Positions 17,321 to 26,845 are shown, counted from the first letter of the stretch. The stretch: DNA of 64,000 bases from Streptomyces mirabilis (GCF_039503195.1 NZ_JBCJKP010000001.1:930001-994000); one strand, 5' to 3'. Notes: a model not told the origin generated them from the letters alone. Numbers and translations: made by a program.

Positions 17321-18541
17321 GGTCTGGCCCCCTTCATGGGTGTGGTCATTTCTGCCGGGCGCTTCAGCGTGAGAGTGGCCGCGGCCATCACGACCAGCAG
17401 GACGGTCGAGATCGTGAGGCCGACGCGCATGCCGTGCAGGAAGTCGGTGGTGATCAGCGCTCCGTAGACCGCCACCGCCAGGGCGCCGCCCGACTGCCGG
17501 AAGGTGTTGAGCACGCCGCTCGCGGTGCCCGCCCGCTCGGCCCGGGCGGCCACCAGGTTCATGAAGGCGGTCACGACGGTCATCGGCAGGAACGCGAGGC
17601 CCGTGGCCGACGAGGACAGGCCGCGCAGTTCCTGGAAGTACAGGCTGAGCAGGAACCCCAGTCCGTAGAAGCCGACGGTGAAGGCGAAGCCGCCCAGCAG
17701 CGGGACCACGACACCGCGGGACCTGAACAGGTCCAGGGGCACCATGGGGTGTCTGCCGCGTGCCTGGGACGTCAGGAACACGATCAGCGCGACGATCGCG
17801 AGGCTCAGCGCGATCAGCACCCTGGGCGTGCCGAAGCCGTCGGCACCGGCCTCGATCACGCCGTACGTCAGCCCGCCCATGGCCACGACCGCGGCGATCT
17901 GCCCGGTCCGGTCCAGCGGCGCCTCCCGGCGGGGTGAGCGCGCGATCCTCGTGACCAGCAGCAGCGCGACCAGGCCCACCGGCAGGTTGATGAAGAAGAT
18001 CGCCCGCCAGCTGAGCAGGGTCAGGAAGCCGCCGCGCACCGGTCCGGCCGCCGAGGCGACCGCGCCGCCCATCGCCCAGATGGAGATGGCGCGGGCACGC
18101 TCGACCTGGTCCGGGTAGGCCTCGCGGAGGAGGGCCATGGAGGCGGGCAGCGTGACCGCCGCGCCGAGCCCCTGCAGCAGGCGTGCCCCGATCAGAACGC
18201 CCAGCGTGGGGGCGCATCCGCAGGCCGCGGAGGCGGCGATGAACAACGCGAACCCGGCCGCGTACGCCTGGCGCGCGCCGATCCGGTCGGAGAGGGCCCC
18301 TCGAGGAGAGCAGCAGCGCGGCGAACATCAGCGTGTAGCCGTCCATGACCCACTGCAGGCCCGTGACGCCACCGCCGAGGTCGTCCTGGATCGAGGGCAG
18401 CGCGACGTTGACGACCAGCGTGTCGAGGGTGATCACGAAGAAGCCGAGGAGGGCCGCCGCCAGCGCCGGCGCGGGACTTGGGAGGGCTTGCCCCGGGGGA
18501 TCGCCGACGGGTCGCCGGGTCGGAGTGACGGGGACGGGCAT
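17317..18541 (-). pseudogene. MFS drug-resistance transporter (DHA2/EmrB-like), frameshifted
   Basis: The N-terminus (ALLGFFVITLDTLVVNVALP, TGLQWVMDGYTLMFAALLLSS) is in one frame from the ATG at 18541, which has GGGAG seven bases upstream. The remainder (FIAASAACGCAPTLGVLIGAR to the stop) is in another frame. Removing the single base at 18301 restores SSGALSDRIGARQ, the canonical loop between helices 2 and 3. The repaired protein would have about 407 residues, rather short for a 14-helix member. It is the first gene of a likely operon with DUF2255 and the alcohol dehydrogenase. One extra base, either real or a sequencing error. Confidence 0.8.
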
Positions 18542-18630
18542 GGGATGCTCCCGGGAAATGGGATCTTCAACGAGCATCCAGCCTGCTCGCCCGGCCCGCA
18601 TCCCGGCAGACCGTGCTGTTCATGGGAGCG

Positions 18631-18681
18631 GTGTTCCGGGGCGTGGCAGGGCCCCCACGGGGCTGTCGCGCAGGTCACCGG
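18631..18681. repeat. 51-bp element, copy 2 (upstream of MFS gene)
   Basis: This segment is an ungapped match (42/51) to 14693-14743. It lies about 90 bp upstream of the MFS start codon, in the gap between that gene and the next alcohol dehydrogenase. The two copies bracket the regulator-dehydrogenase-transporter block, which suggests that the XRE regulator could bind both. Confidence 0.55.
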
Positions 18682-18710
18682 GGCACCGGAGTAGGGCGCA
18701 CCACTCGGTG

Positions 18711-19745
18711 TCAGGGCTGGACGAGCACCTTCAGTGCCTCCCGGGCGGCCATCGCGCGATAGCCGTCGGGTACCTCGTCGAGGCTCACCGTGCGGTCGAA
18801 GACGCGCCCGGGTTCGATCTTCCCCTCGAGGACGTCGGGGAGGAGTTCCTCGATGTAGGCGCGGGCCGGAGCCACACCGCCGGTGAGGGTGATGTTGTTC
18901 ATGAACACCTGGACGCCCAGTGGCGCCTGGTCGTACTGCGGTGCGCCCACCCGGCTGATCGTGCCGCCCGCGCGCACCACGCCCAGCGCCGTCTCAAGCG
19001 CGGGCAGCGTACCGACGCATTCCAGCACCGTGTGCGTACCGTCGCCGCCGGTCAGCTCGCGCACACGCGCGACGCCCTCCTCACCGCGTTCGGCGACGAT
19101 GTCGGTGGCACCGAAGTCGCGGCCGAGATCGGTGCGGTCCTTGTGCCGCCCCATCAGGATGATCCGCTCGGCGCCGAGCCGCTTGGCGGACAACACCGCC
19201 GACAGCCCGACCGCTCCGTCACCGACCACGGCCACGGTCGTACGCGGGGTGACGCCCGCCGTCACCGCGCAGTGATGGCCGGTGCAGAACACGTCCGACA
19301 GGGTCAGCAGCGACGGCAGCAGGGCGGAGTCCTCGCCGACGGGCAGCTTCACCAGCGTGCCCTGGGCCTGCGGTACCCGCACCGCCTCTCCCTGGCCACC
19401 GTCCACCCCGTCCGTGGCCCAGAAGCCCCCGTGCCGGCACGAGGTGTGCAGGCCCTCGAGACAGAAGTCGCAGGTGTTGTCCGAATAGACGAAGGGGGCC
19501 ACCACCAGGTCTCCGGTCCTCAGTCCGGACACCTCCGCGCCGATGTCCTCGACGACACCCAGGAACTCGTGGCCGATGCGGTCGCCCTGCTCGGAGGGCG
19601 GGCGCGACCCGTACGGCCACAGGTCGCTGCCGCAGATGCACGATCGCAGCACGCGTACGACCGCGTCCGTGGGCCGCTGGATCTTCGGGTCGGGAACCTC
19701 CTCCACACGCACGTCACCGGCACCGTAAATCAGAGTTGCTCGCAT
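18711..19745 (-). CDS. Zinc-dependent alcohol dehydrogenase (threonine dehydrogenase-like)
   Basis: This 344-residue medium-chain dehydrogenase has the catalytic zinc motif CICGSDLWPY and GHE in RIGHEFLG. It has a structural-site-like cluster DNTCDFCLEGLHTSCRHG with three cysteines, and the NAD(P) motif VVGDGAVGLSAVLSAKRLGA. The family oxidises or reduces alcohols and aldehydes. The start ATG at 19745 is followed directly by the first beta strand. Upstream lie a 22-bp tandem repeat and a perfect inverted repeat that look like operators, although no regulator gene is adjacent. Confidence 0.88.
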   Translation of the reverse strand: MRATLIYGAGDVRVEEVPDPKIQRPTDAVVRVLRSCICGSDLWPYGSRPPSEQGDRIGHEFLGVVEDIGAEVSGLRTGDLVVAPFVYSDNTCDFCLEGLHTSCRHGGFWATDGVDGGQGEAVRVPQAQGTLVKLPVGEDSALLPSLLTLSDVFCTGHHCAVTAGVTPRTTVAVVGDGAVGLSAVLSAKRLGAERIILMGRHKDRTDLGRDFGATDIVAERGEEGVARVRELTGGDGTHTVLECVGTLPALETALGVVRAGGTISRVGAPQYDQAPLGVQVFMNNITLTGGVAPARAYIEELLPDVLEGKIEPGRVFDRTVSLDEVPDGYRAMAAREALKVLVQP

Positions 19746-19846
19746 GAGTCTTTCCGATCGAGTCGTCCTGTACTTGCTCGCAGAGCGTCCAGAGCGGCGG
19801 CGGCGCGTCCAGCTCGGAACAACCGGGAATTCAGGCGACTGCCCCC

Positions 19847-19890
19847 TTCAGTGGAAGGGACATTCCGGTTCAATGGAAGGGACATTCCGG
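19847..19890. promoter_or_regulatory. Tandem 22-bp operator-like repeat
   Basis: Two head-to-tail 22-bp units (19847-19868 and 19869-19890) differ at one base only. Each starts TTCA and contains TGGAAGGGACATTCCGG, with GGAA/TTCC as a small internal dyad. A 22-bp period is about two helical turns. They sit about 100 bp upstream of the alcohol dehydrogenase start and look like paired binding sites. Confidence 0.6.
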
Positions 19891-19905
19891 ACGTTCAAAA
19901 AGTAT

Positions 19906-19925
19906 GGGTCCCGCTATCGGGACCC
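19906..19925. promoter_or_regulatory. Perfect inverted repeat GGGTCCCG-CTAT-CGGGACCC
   Basis: Eight-base perfect arms surround CTAT, 15 bp beyond the tandem repeat and 66 bp from the toxin stop codon. It could be the terminator of the toxin-antitoxin operon, or a second operator upstream of the dehydrogenase. Confidence 0.5.
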
Positions 19926-19991
19926 GCACTCTCACGCCTGCCTGCGATCACGACTCCGGGGCGCGGCGGTGGATCTGGTGGACCGGCGTCC

Positions 19992-20369
19992 TCAGACCTT
20001 CCAGGAGCGCAGCTGGTCGGCGACGGCGGGGACGCCGACGCGGGTGTCGCGGATCTTGCGGACGAGGTCGGACAGGGCTCCGTAGGGCGGGTCGATTCCC
20101 TCGCCCGACTGGTCCATGTACTGGGCGGCGACGAACGCCGCGAACAGGCTGTTGCGGTGCGGCAGCGGCTCCAGGCGCACGATGGTGTGCATCAGCGCGG
20201 CGGCGCGCCAGGCCGCGTCCGGGTCGGCCGCGGCGAGCGTGGGCAGCTTGGTCTTGTGCCGGGCGACGGCCGCGACGAGCGCGGAGTAGTCCGACACGGA
20301 CATGTCCTCGCGGGCGAGGGCGGCCTCCTGGACGTCCAGCAGCCAGGCGACATCGATGGTCAGGTGCAT
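19992..20369 (-). CDS. Fic/Doc-like toxin of a toxin-antitoxin pair
   Basis: This 125-residue protein resembles the short death-on-curing (Doc) type Fic toxins. It has the helical N-terminus [18 protein letters not shown], the segment AAALMHTIVRLEPLPHRNSLFAAFVAAQYMD where the Fic loop belongs, and DPPYGALSDLVRKIRD after it. The usual Fic catalytic motif HPFxxGN(G/K)R is degenerate: only LPHRNSLF remains. AMP- or phosphotransfer activity is therefore doubtful, although this variant recurs in Streptomyces as far as I recall. Its start codon overlaps the antitoxin stop by one base. Confidence 0.7.
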   Translation of the reverse strand: MHLTIDVAWLLDVQEAALAREDMSVSDYSALVAAVARHKTKLPTLAAADPDAAWRAAALMHTIVRLEPLPHRNSLFAAFVAAQYMDQSGEGIDPPYGALSDLVRKIRDTRVGVPAVADQLRSWKV

Positions 20370-20608
20370 CAGGCGGCCGCGGATCCGTCCCGGCGCTCGG
20401 CGGGCGGCACCTCGTCGGGGAACGCGTCGTCGAACTCGCCGCGCAGTCGGTCGGCCCAGGCGGTGGCGCCTGCGACGAACTGCCTGCGCTGCATCTCCCG
20501 GACACCGAGGTCGTGCAGATACTGCTTGAGGCTCTTGCCGTCGGCCGCCGCGGCCGCGCGCACTCCCTCGAGCTCCGCTTCCGTGAAGGTCACGTTCAGT
20601 GATGGCAT
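20369..20608 (-). CDS. Antitoxin paired with Fic/Doc-like toxin
   Basis: This 79-residue protein begins with a short beta strand and a ribbon-helix-helix-like stretch ([20 protein letters not shown] and [11 protein letters not shown]). An acidic tail follows ([13 protein letters not shown]), as in antitoxins that bind DNA by the first part and toxin by the second. It lies immediately upstream of the toxin and overlaps it by one base, so the two are coupled. A repeated GGTACC-containing site just before its start codon is a likely autoregulatory operator. Confidence 0.75.
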   Translation of the reverse strand: MPSLNVTFTEAELEGVRAAAAADGKSLKQYLHDLGVREMQRRQFVAGATAWADRLRGEFDDAFPDEVPPAERRDGSAAA

Positions 20609-20615
20609 ACTCGGA

Positions 20616-20636
20616 TGGTACCTGGTTGGTACCTGG
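20616..20636 (-). promoter_or_regulatory. Direct-repeat operator of the toxin-antitoxin operon
   Basis: TGGTACCTGG occurs twice, at 20616-20625 and 20627-20636. Each copy contains the palindrome GGTACC. The site begins only 7 bp upstream of the antitoxin start codon. Read in the gene direction, it includes TACCAT, which fits a -10 box for a leaderless transcript. Bound antitoxin would block RNA polymerase directly. Confidence 0.55.
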
Positions 20637-20715
20637 GGTGCGAGGCCTCAGGACCGAACGAAGGGTCCTGGGGCGAATCGTCAGGTGCCCGACGCCGCCG
20701 ATCTAAGCTCGGCGC

Positions 20716-21336
20716 ATGGCCAAGTACTTCGACGTGCACCCCGAGAACCCTCAGCAGCGCACTCTCAGCCAGGTGGCGGACATCATCCGCGGCGGAGGGC
20801 TCGTCGCCTATCCGACCGACTCCTGCTTCGCCCTCGGGGCTCAGCTGGGCAACCGGGACGGACTCGACCGGATCCGTTCGATCCGCCGGCTGGACGACCG
20901 GCACCACTTCACCCTGATGTGCCAGGACTTCGCGCAGCTGGCCCACTTCGTACGGCTGGACAACGCGGTGTTCCGTGCGATCAAGGCCTCGACTCCGGGT
21001 AGTTACACCTTCATCCTCCCGGCGACGAAGGAGGCACCGCGCAGGCTGCTGCACCCGAAGAAGAAGACGGTCGGTGTCCGGATTCCCGACCATGTCGTCG
21101 CCCGGGCGCTCCTCGCCGAGCTCGGCGAGCCCCTGCTGTCGAGCACCCTGCTCCTGCCCGATCAGGAGAAGCCGCTGACCCAGGGCTGGGAGATCAAGGA
21201 GGAACTCGACCACGTGGTGGACGCGGTCCTCGACTCCGGCGACTGCGGCGTCGAGCCGACGACCGTCATCGACTTCTCGCAGGGCGAGCCCGAGATCGTA
21301 CGACGAGGAGCGGGCGATCCCTCCCGGTTCGAGTGA
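20716..21336 (+). CDS. Sua5/YciO/YrdC family protein (threonylcarbamoyladenylate synthase-like)
   Basis: This 206-residue protein has the family motifs LSQVADIIRGGGLVAYPTDSCFALGAQLGN, HHFTLMCQDF and PGSYTFILPATKEAP. The C-terminal PTTVIDFSQGEPEIVRRGAG is also present. The YciO-like wording at the N-terminus (YPTDSCFALG) and length of about 206 match the single-domain form. Family members make threonylcarbamoyl-AMP for the t6A tRNA modification, or bind nucleotides. Streptomyces usually has a separate essential copy, so this may be the accessory paralogue. The ATG at 20716 begins right at the conserved N-terminus. Confidence 0.85.
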   Translation: MAKYFDVHPENPQQRTLSQVADIIRGGGLVAYPTDSCFALGAQLGNRDGLDRIRSIRRLDDRHHFTLMCQDFAQLAHFVRLDNAVFRAIKASTPGSYTFILPATKEAPRRLLHPKKKTVGVRIPDHVVARALLAELGEPLLSSTLLLPDQEKPLTQGWEIKEELDHVVDAVLDSGDCGVEPTTVIDFSQGEPEIVRRGAGDPSRFE

Positions 21337-21363
21337 TTCGAGTGTGCGGGGCGAGGCGGGCGG

Positions 21364-23145
21364 TCAGAAGGCGGGGCCGCTGACCTTCCAGATCCGGGTG
21401 GCGACCTGGAGGTTGAAGCGGCTGTCCACCTCGTCGAGCCGGCGGCCGCTGACCTCCCTGATGCGCTGCAGACGGTAGCGGAGCGTGCTGCGGTGCACGG
21501 CGAGGGCCTGCGCCGTCTCGTCGTAGTTGCCGCCGTGGTCGAAGTACCGGCTGAGGGTGTGCACCAGGTCGGTGCCGTGGGCGTCGTCGTAGTCGAGGAG
21601 CGCGCCGAGCCATTCGCGGACGAAGTCGGTGACGTCCCCCGCGTCCTTGTCCCGGGCCAGAATGCGGTAGAGGCCGAGTTCCTCGCACGTCGTGGTGCCG
21701 TCCACGGGGTGGGACTGGCGGCGTACGGCGAGCGCGCGGACGGCCTGGTCGAAGGAGCGCGGGATGTCCGCCACCGCCTCGCACAGGCTGCCGATGCCCA
21801 CCGCGCCGTGCGGGGAGCCCACTTCGTCGGCGAGGGCCTGGTACAGACCCGAGTCGCGCGGCTCGCCCCGGACCACGAGCACCGCCATGTCGCCTCGTCG
21901 GGCCAGCAGCGACCGCAGGCCCCGTCCCTGCGCGGCACGTCCCACCGCTCCCAGGAAGCGGTCGTCGGCGGCCGTTCCCCGCCACTGTGCGACCGTGACG
22001 TGGTGCGGTCCGTGCAGGTCGTGGCCGATGGCCTCGGCCCTGGCGTACGCGCCGCCGGCGTCGGCGCCGGTGAGCAGGTCGTCCACGAGTTCCCGGCGCA
22101 GGCGCAGTTCGGCCTCCGCCAGACTGCGGCGGTGGGCCAGTTCCAGGGACAGCGCCGTGCACGCGTGTTCGAGGGCGAACTTCTCGGCCTCGCCCGCCGT
22201 GCCGTCGGGGTCGATCAGCTCGATGCTGCCGAGGGGCTCCCCGCGGTGGCGGGCCAGTCCGACGAGGCGTCCCTCGTGGCGGATCGGACCGAGTTCGCGC
22301 ATCGCCTCGTGCATGAGTTGCTCGCGCTGGAGCGGATCGGGCTTGGTGTCGGGCTCGGGCGGGACCGGCCCCGCGCGGGCGAGGAGGTTTCCGAAGCGGT
22401 CCTCGACACGGGTGGCGAGGCCGGTCAGCTCGTACACGGCGGCGGCGATGCCGCGCTCCCCCTCGTCGGTGAGGGAGGTCCGGGCGAGGACGTCGTGCAC
22501 GGTGCGCTGCTCCTCCAGCTCCGCCACCAGCGCGGTGAGTCGTTCGTTGACCGCGTCCCGCTCCTCGATCGCCCGGAACAGCTGTCGGGCGTACTCGCGG
22601 TCGCGGCGGCGGGCCTCGGCGTTGTAGAGCGCGGCTCCGGTCAGCTGAGCAAGGGCGTAGACGAGGAAGCGGTCCTCGTCGGGAGGCGGCTTCCCGGCGC
22701 TGACGAGCAGGTAGCCGAGCAGCCCGCCGGGGCTGCGCAGGCCCGCTGCCCAGCCCCAGCCGCCCTCCCGGAAGTGGACGGCGCCGTCCTCCCCTTCGAG
22801 CGCGGTCAGCTGTCCGACCGGGTCGGTCAGAGCGCGCGCTGCCCGACCGCCGAGGGCCCGTGTGCTCGGCGTGGCCTCGAGCTCGAAGCGGCCGTCCCTG
22901 AGCATGCAGCAGCCCTCGGGCCGGCAGTCGAGGAGGTGTGGCACCTCGTCCATGGCCAACTGGAGGATCTCGTCCACCGGGCGGCCGTCGAGCATGGTCA
23001 CGGCCAGCACGAACACGTCGTACAGGCTCGCCGACTGCTTGCGCCCCCAGCCGGTCAGTGCGGCGGTCGGCGCCCGGCTGCCGAGGCCGCGTGGTGCGAT
23101 GCTCCGGTGCGTCGCACTGGTCGCGTCGTCGGCCGTGCCAGACAT
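21364..23145 (-). CDS. PucR/CdaR-type regulator with GAF-like sensory region
   Basis: This 593-residue protein has an N-terminal GAF-like region (about residues 40-180, [22 protein letters not shown] to [14 protein letters not shown]). A coiled-coil linker follows ([25 protein letters not shown]), then a second sensory part with [17 protein letters not shown]. The C-terminal PucR helix-turn-helix is [28 protein letters not shown]. Such proteins sense metabolites and regulate neighbouring operons. It is divergent from the chaperone operon, so that operon is a candidate target. A TAGTAT box six bases before its ATG suggests a leaderless transcript. Confidence 0.85.
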   Translation of the reverse strand: MSGTADDATSATHRSIAPRGLGSRAPTAALTGWGRKQSASLYDVFVLAVTMLDGRPVDEILQLAMDEVPHLLDCRPEGCCMLRDGRFELEATPSTRALGGRAARALTDPVGQLTALEGEDGAVHFREGGWGWAAGLRSPGGLLGYLLVSAGKPPPDEDRFLVYALAQLTGAALYNAEARRRDREYARQLFRAIEERDAVNERLTALVAELEEQRTVHDVLARTSLTDEGERGIAAAVYELTGLATRVEDRFGNLLARAGPVPPEPDTKPDPLQREQLMHEAMRELGPIRHEGRLVGLARHRGEPLGSIELIDPDGTAGEAEKFALEHACTALSLELAHRRSLAEAELRLRRELVDDLLTGADAGGAYARAEAIGHDLHGPHHVTVAQWRGTAADDRFLGAVGRAAQGRGLRSLLARRGDMAVLVVRGEPRDSGLYQALADEVGSPHGAVGIGSLCEAVADIPRSFDQAVRALAVRRQSHPVDGTTTCEELGLYRILARDKDAGDVTDFVREWLGALLDYDDAHGTDLVHTLSRYFDHGGNYDETAQALAVHRSTLRYRLQRIREVSGRRLDEVDSRFNLQVATRIWKVSGPAF

Positions 23146-23193
23146 GCCGTAATACTAGCTTTCACCCCCTTTCGCCGCTTCTTGCGCCGGGCA

Positions 23194-23354
23194 CCCCGGG
23201 AGGTGGCGCGTGCCGCGTGGCCTCCTGCACTCCCGGGGGAGAGGAGGGGCCGAATTTCGCCCCGTCGGGAGCAGGCGTCGCCCTTCGTCCCGTAACACCC
23301 TGGCAAGGACGGAACCCACGACCCGTGTCCGCCCGCCGACGCGCCCGCGGACAC
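23194..23354 (+). promoter_or_regulatory. Structured leader region of the chaperone operon
   Basis: Two perfect inverted repeats precede dnaK. CCCCGGGAG (23194-23202) pairs with CTCCCGGGG (23230-23238), and GTGTCCGC (23325-23332) pairs with GCGGACAC (23347-23354). I could not find the HAIR box (CTTGAGT-N7-ACTCAAG) that HspR uses at the main Streptomyces dnaK operon. Control of this copy therefore seems to differ. Confidence 0.35.
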
Positions 23355-23429
23355 GCGACCTCACGTGAAGACAAACCGCCGCCACCGGAGACGCGCGGAC
23401 GCCGGGGGTGGCAGGCGAAGGAGTTCCTC

Positions 23430-25333
23430 ATGGGCAAGGCAGTCGGAATCGACCTGGGCACCACCAACTCGGTGATCGCCGTATGGGAGGGCGGTGAAGC
23501 GACCGTCATACCCAATGCCGAGGGCTCGCGCACCACGCCCTCCATCGTCGCCTTCACCGACAGCGGCGAACGGCTGGTGGGTCAGCTCGCCCGGCGCCAG
23601 GCGATCCTCAATCCCAAGGGCACCATCTACTCGGCCAAGCGGTTCATCGGCCGGCACTTCGACGAGATCTCCGACGAGGCCAAGGCGGTGGCGTACGACG
23701 TCGTCGAGGGCGACGGCGGAGTCGCGCGCTTCAAGGTGCGCGACAAGCTGTACGCGCCTGAGGAGATCAGCGCGCTGGTGCTGCGCAAGCTCGCCGACGA
23801 CGCCGGCAAGCAGCTGGGCGAGAAGGTCACCGAGGCCGTCATCACCGTGCCCGCGTACTTCAACGACGCCCAGCGCCAGGCGACCAAGGACGCGGGGCGC
23901 ATCGCGGGGCTCGAGGTACTGCGGATCATCAACGAGCCGACGGCGGCGGCACTGGCGTACGGCATGGAGAAGAAGCAGCACGAGACGGTGCTCGTCTTCG
24001 ACCTCGGTGGCGGCACCTTCGACGTGAGCATCCTGGACGTCGGTGACGGGGTCGTCGAAGTGCGCTCGACGGCGGGCGACAGCCACCTCGGCGGCGACGA
24101 CTTCGACCGTCGCCTCGTCGACCTGCTCGCGGACGGCTTCCAGAAGGAGAACGGGATCGACCTGCGCAAGGACCCGCAGGCGCTGCAACGGCTGTTCGAA
24201 GCCGCGGAGAAGGCCAAGACGGAGCTGAGCTCGGTCACGCAGACGCAGGTCAGCCTGCCGTTCATCACCGCGGACGCCTCCGGCCCAAGCACCTGACCGA
24301 GACGATCATGCGGTCCACGTTCGACAAGATCACCGCCGACCTGGTCGAGCGGACCATGGAACCGGTCAAGCAGGCGATGGCCGACGCCAAGGCCAGCGCG
24401 AACGACATCGACGAGGTCATTCTCGTCGGCGGCTCGACGCGCATCCCGGCCGTGCAGAACCTGGTTCGCCGACTGACCGGCGGCAAGGACCCGAACATGA
24501 GCGTCAACCCCGACGAGGTCGTGGCGCTGGGCGCCGCGATCCAGGCGGGCGTACTCAAGGGCGAGGTCAAGGACGTCCTGCTGCTCGACGTGACTCCACT
24601 GTCGCTGGGCGTGGAGACCCGCGGCGGCGTGATGACGAAGATCATCGACCGGAACACCACGATCCCGGTCCGCCGCTCGGAGACCTTCTCCACCGCCGAG
24701 GACAACCAGGAGGCCGTGGACATCGTCGTCCTGCAGGGCGAGCGCGAGATGGCCGCCGACAACCGGATCCTCGGCCGCTTCCAGCTGAAGGACATCCGCC
24801 CCGCCCCGCGCGGCGAGCCGCAGGTCGAGGTCATCTTCGACATCGACGCCAACGGCATCGTGAACGTCACCGCACGGGACAAGGACACCGGCAAGGAACA
24901 GACCATCACCATCAGCGAGGGCTCCAACCTCGACCAGGGCGAGGTCGAGCGGATGGTCCAGGAGGCCGAGCAGCACCGCGGCGAGGACCAGGCGCTGCGC
25001 GACGCCGTGGACGCCCGCAACGAACTGGACGCCGTGGCCTACCAGGTGGAGCGCCGGCTGAACGAGCTGGGCGACGCGGTGCCCTCGCACGAGCGGGCCC
25101 GGGCGGACATGCTCGTCGCCGATGCCCGTGAGGCGGTTCAGCAGGAGGCGTCCCCGGACAAGGCCAGGCCGCTGACCTCCGAACTCCAGCAGGTGCTGGC
25201 GTCGCTCGCCCAGTACCAGGCCGGCGCCGCCGCACAGGCCCGGGCCGGAACCGGAACCGGGACGGAGGACACCGCGAGCGCCTCGGCGACAGCCGGCGAC
25301 GACGTGATCGACGCGGAATTCGACAAGAGCTGA
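23430..25333 (+). pseudogene. dnaK: Hsp70 chaperone DnaK (second copy), interrupted by a one-base deletion
   Basis: The ATPase domain starts with [23 protein letters not shown] after GAAGGAG. It includes [33 protein letters not shown] and [10 protein letters not shown]. At 24284-24286 a run of four C, expected for GPKHLTE, has only three, which creates an early stop (TGA at 24294). The remainder continues in another frame: [31 protein letters not shown], the substrate-binding domain and an acidic DDVIDAEF tail. Repaired, the protein has 634 residues, normal for DnaK. As read, the product would be a 288-residue fragment. The otherwise perfect gene and intact operon make a sequencing error likely. 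Confidence 0.9.
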
Positions 25334-25342
25334 GGAGCGGTC

Positions 25343-25861
25343 ATGGCCACCGAGCAGGAGCCGATGACGCCCCCGGAACAGCCGGGCGAGACCCCCTCGT
25401 CCTCGCAGGTGCCGGAGTCGGACGAACAGACCGCCGCCCTCGACGAGATGCGCGACCGCTGGCGCCGCGCGCTCGCCGACCTGGACAACCTCCGTAAGCG
25501 ACACGCGAAGGAACTGGAACGCGTGCGGGTCGAGGAGCGCGCCCGCACCGCCGGGGCCTGGCTGCCCGTCCTCGACAACCTGGAACGGGCGCTGGCCCAC
25601 GCCGACTCCGACCCCTCCGCCGTGCTGAAGGGCGTCGAAACCGTACGCGACCAGGCGGTCGAGGTGCTGCGCGGCCTCGGGTATCCCCGCTACGAGGAGA
25701 CCGGGGTGCCCTTCGACCCGACCCGGCACGAGGTCGTCGGAGTCGTCGACACCCCCGACGCCGAGCCGAACACCGTGGCCCAGGTGGTGAGCCCGGGCTA
25801 CGGGGCGGACGGCAAGCAGTTGCGCCCCGCCTTCGTCGTGGTCAGCAAGCGGCAGGAGTGA
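25343..25861 (+). CDS. grpE: Nucleotide exchange factor GrpE
   Basis: This 172-residue protein has an acidic, disordered N-terminus and a long helix (DEMRDRWRRALADLDNLRKRHAKELER). The beta-wing domain follows (GYPRYEETGVPFDPTRHEVVGVVDTPDAEPNTVAQVVSPGY). It promotes ADP release from DnaK in the cytoplasm. GAGGAG lies eight bases before the ATG, and the gene begins 9 bp after the dnaK stop. It is shorter than the main Streptomyces GrpE, as expected for a second copy. Confidence 0.9.
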   Translation: MATEQEPMTPPEQPGETPSSSQVPESDEQTAALDEMRDRWRRALADLDNLRKRHAKELERVRVEERARTAGAWLPVLDNLERALAHADSDPSAVLKGVETVRDQAVEVLRGLGYPRYEETGVPFDPTRHEVVGVVDTPDAEPNTVAQVVSPGYGADGKQLRPAFVVVSKRQE

Positions 25862-25867
25862 CGCCCC

Positions 25868-26845
25868 ATGGCACGGGACTACTACGACGTGCTCGGAGTG
25901 CCGCGCACCGCGAGCGCGGAGGAGATCCAGCAGGCCTTCCGCAAGCTGGCGCGCAGACACCACCCCGACATCAACAAGGACCCGGGAGCCGAGGAGCGCT
26001 TCAAGGAGATCAACGACGCGTACAGCGTGCTGTCCGACCCGAAGACCAGGCAGCGCTACGACCGCTTCGGTGAGAACTTCCGGCAGATCCCGGAGGACTA
26101 CGACGAGCGGGTGGCCGCGGGAGCGGGTGCCCGGGGCGGCTGGAGCGCGGGCGTCGGAGGGGCCGGCGGAGGAGGCGGCAGGGGGGTGCGCTTCCGTACG
26201 GCGGACGGTGTCGACTTCGACGGCTCCGGCGTCGACTTCGAGGACCTGTTCGGCGGGATCTTCGGACGTGGCGGGGGCGCGGGGGCGGGGGGCGGCTGGG
26301 GTCGGGTACCGGGTGCCGACCAGGAGGCCGAGATCCAGCTCGGCGTCGAGGAGGCGTACCGGGGCGGCAAGCGCGGCATCACCCTGGGCGGCCCCACCGG
26401 GCAGCGCACCTACGACGTCAACATCCCGCGCGGGGTGGTGGACGGGCAGCGCATCCGGCTGGCCGGAGAAGGCGGCAGGGGCAGCCCCGACGCCCCGCCG
26501 GGCGACCTGTATCTGCGCGTGCGGATCAAGCCCGACGGGCGGTTCCGGTTGGAGGGCCGCGACATCCACGTGGTCCTTCCGGTGACACCGTGGGAGGCGG
26601 CACTCGGCGCGACCGTGCCGGTGTCCACCCCCGGCGGCACGGCCAAGGTCACCGTCCCCGCGGGCTCCTCCAGCGGCCGCCGGCTGCGGCTGCGCGGCGA
26701 GGGCATGCCCAACCCGCGCGGCGAGGACGGCAACCTGTACGCGGAGGTCCGCATCATGGTGCCGCCCGAGCCGACCGCCCGTGAGCGTGAGCTCTTCGAG
26801 GAACTGGCCGCCGCGTCCGCCTTCGACCCGAGGAGACCCCGATGA
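25868..26845 (+). CDS. DnaJ C-terminal domain co-chaperone (CbpA type)
   Basis: This 325-residue protein has an N-terminal J domain with HPD at residues 32-34. A glycine-rich linker follows (about residues 78-145, many Gly with few other residues). Two C-terminal substrate-binding domains come next ([42 protein letters not shown]). The four CxxCxGxG zinc fingers of classical DnaJ are absent, so it is of the CbpA class. It would stimulate ATP hydrolysis by the neighbouring DnaK. It follows grpE after 6 bp and overlaps the next gene by four bases. Confidence 0.9.
   Translation: MARDYYDVLGVPRTASAEEIQQAFRKLARRHHPDINKDPGAEERFKEINDAYSVLSDPKTRQRYDRFGENFRQIPEDYDERVAAGAGARGGWSAGVGGAGGGGGRGVRFRTADGVDFDGSGVDFEDLFGGIFGRGGGAGAGGGWGRVPGADQEAEIQLGVEEAYRGGKRGITLGGPTGQRTYDVNIPRGVVDGQRIRLAGEGGRGSPDAPPGDLYLRVRIKPDGRFRLEGRDIHVVLPVTPWEAALGATVPVSTPGGTAKVTVPAGSSSGRRLRLRGEGMPNPRGEDGNLYAEVRIMVPPEPTARERELFEELAAASAFDPRRPR

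Noticed and set aside
23150..23430. Looked for an HspR HAIR box before dnaK.
   Set aside because: No CTTGAGT/ACTCAAG pair is present.
23627..26569. A 980-codon open frame on the minus strand.
   Set aside because: It is antisense to dnaK, grpE and the CbpA-type gene, has no recognisable domain, and reflects the codon bias of the real genes.
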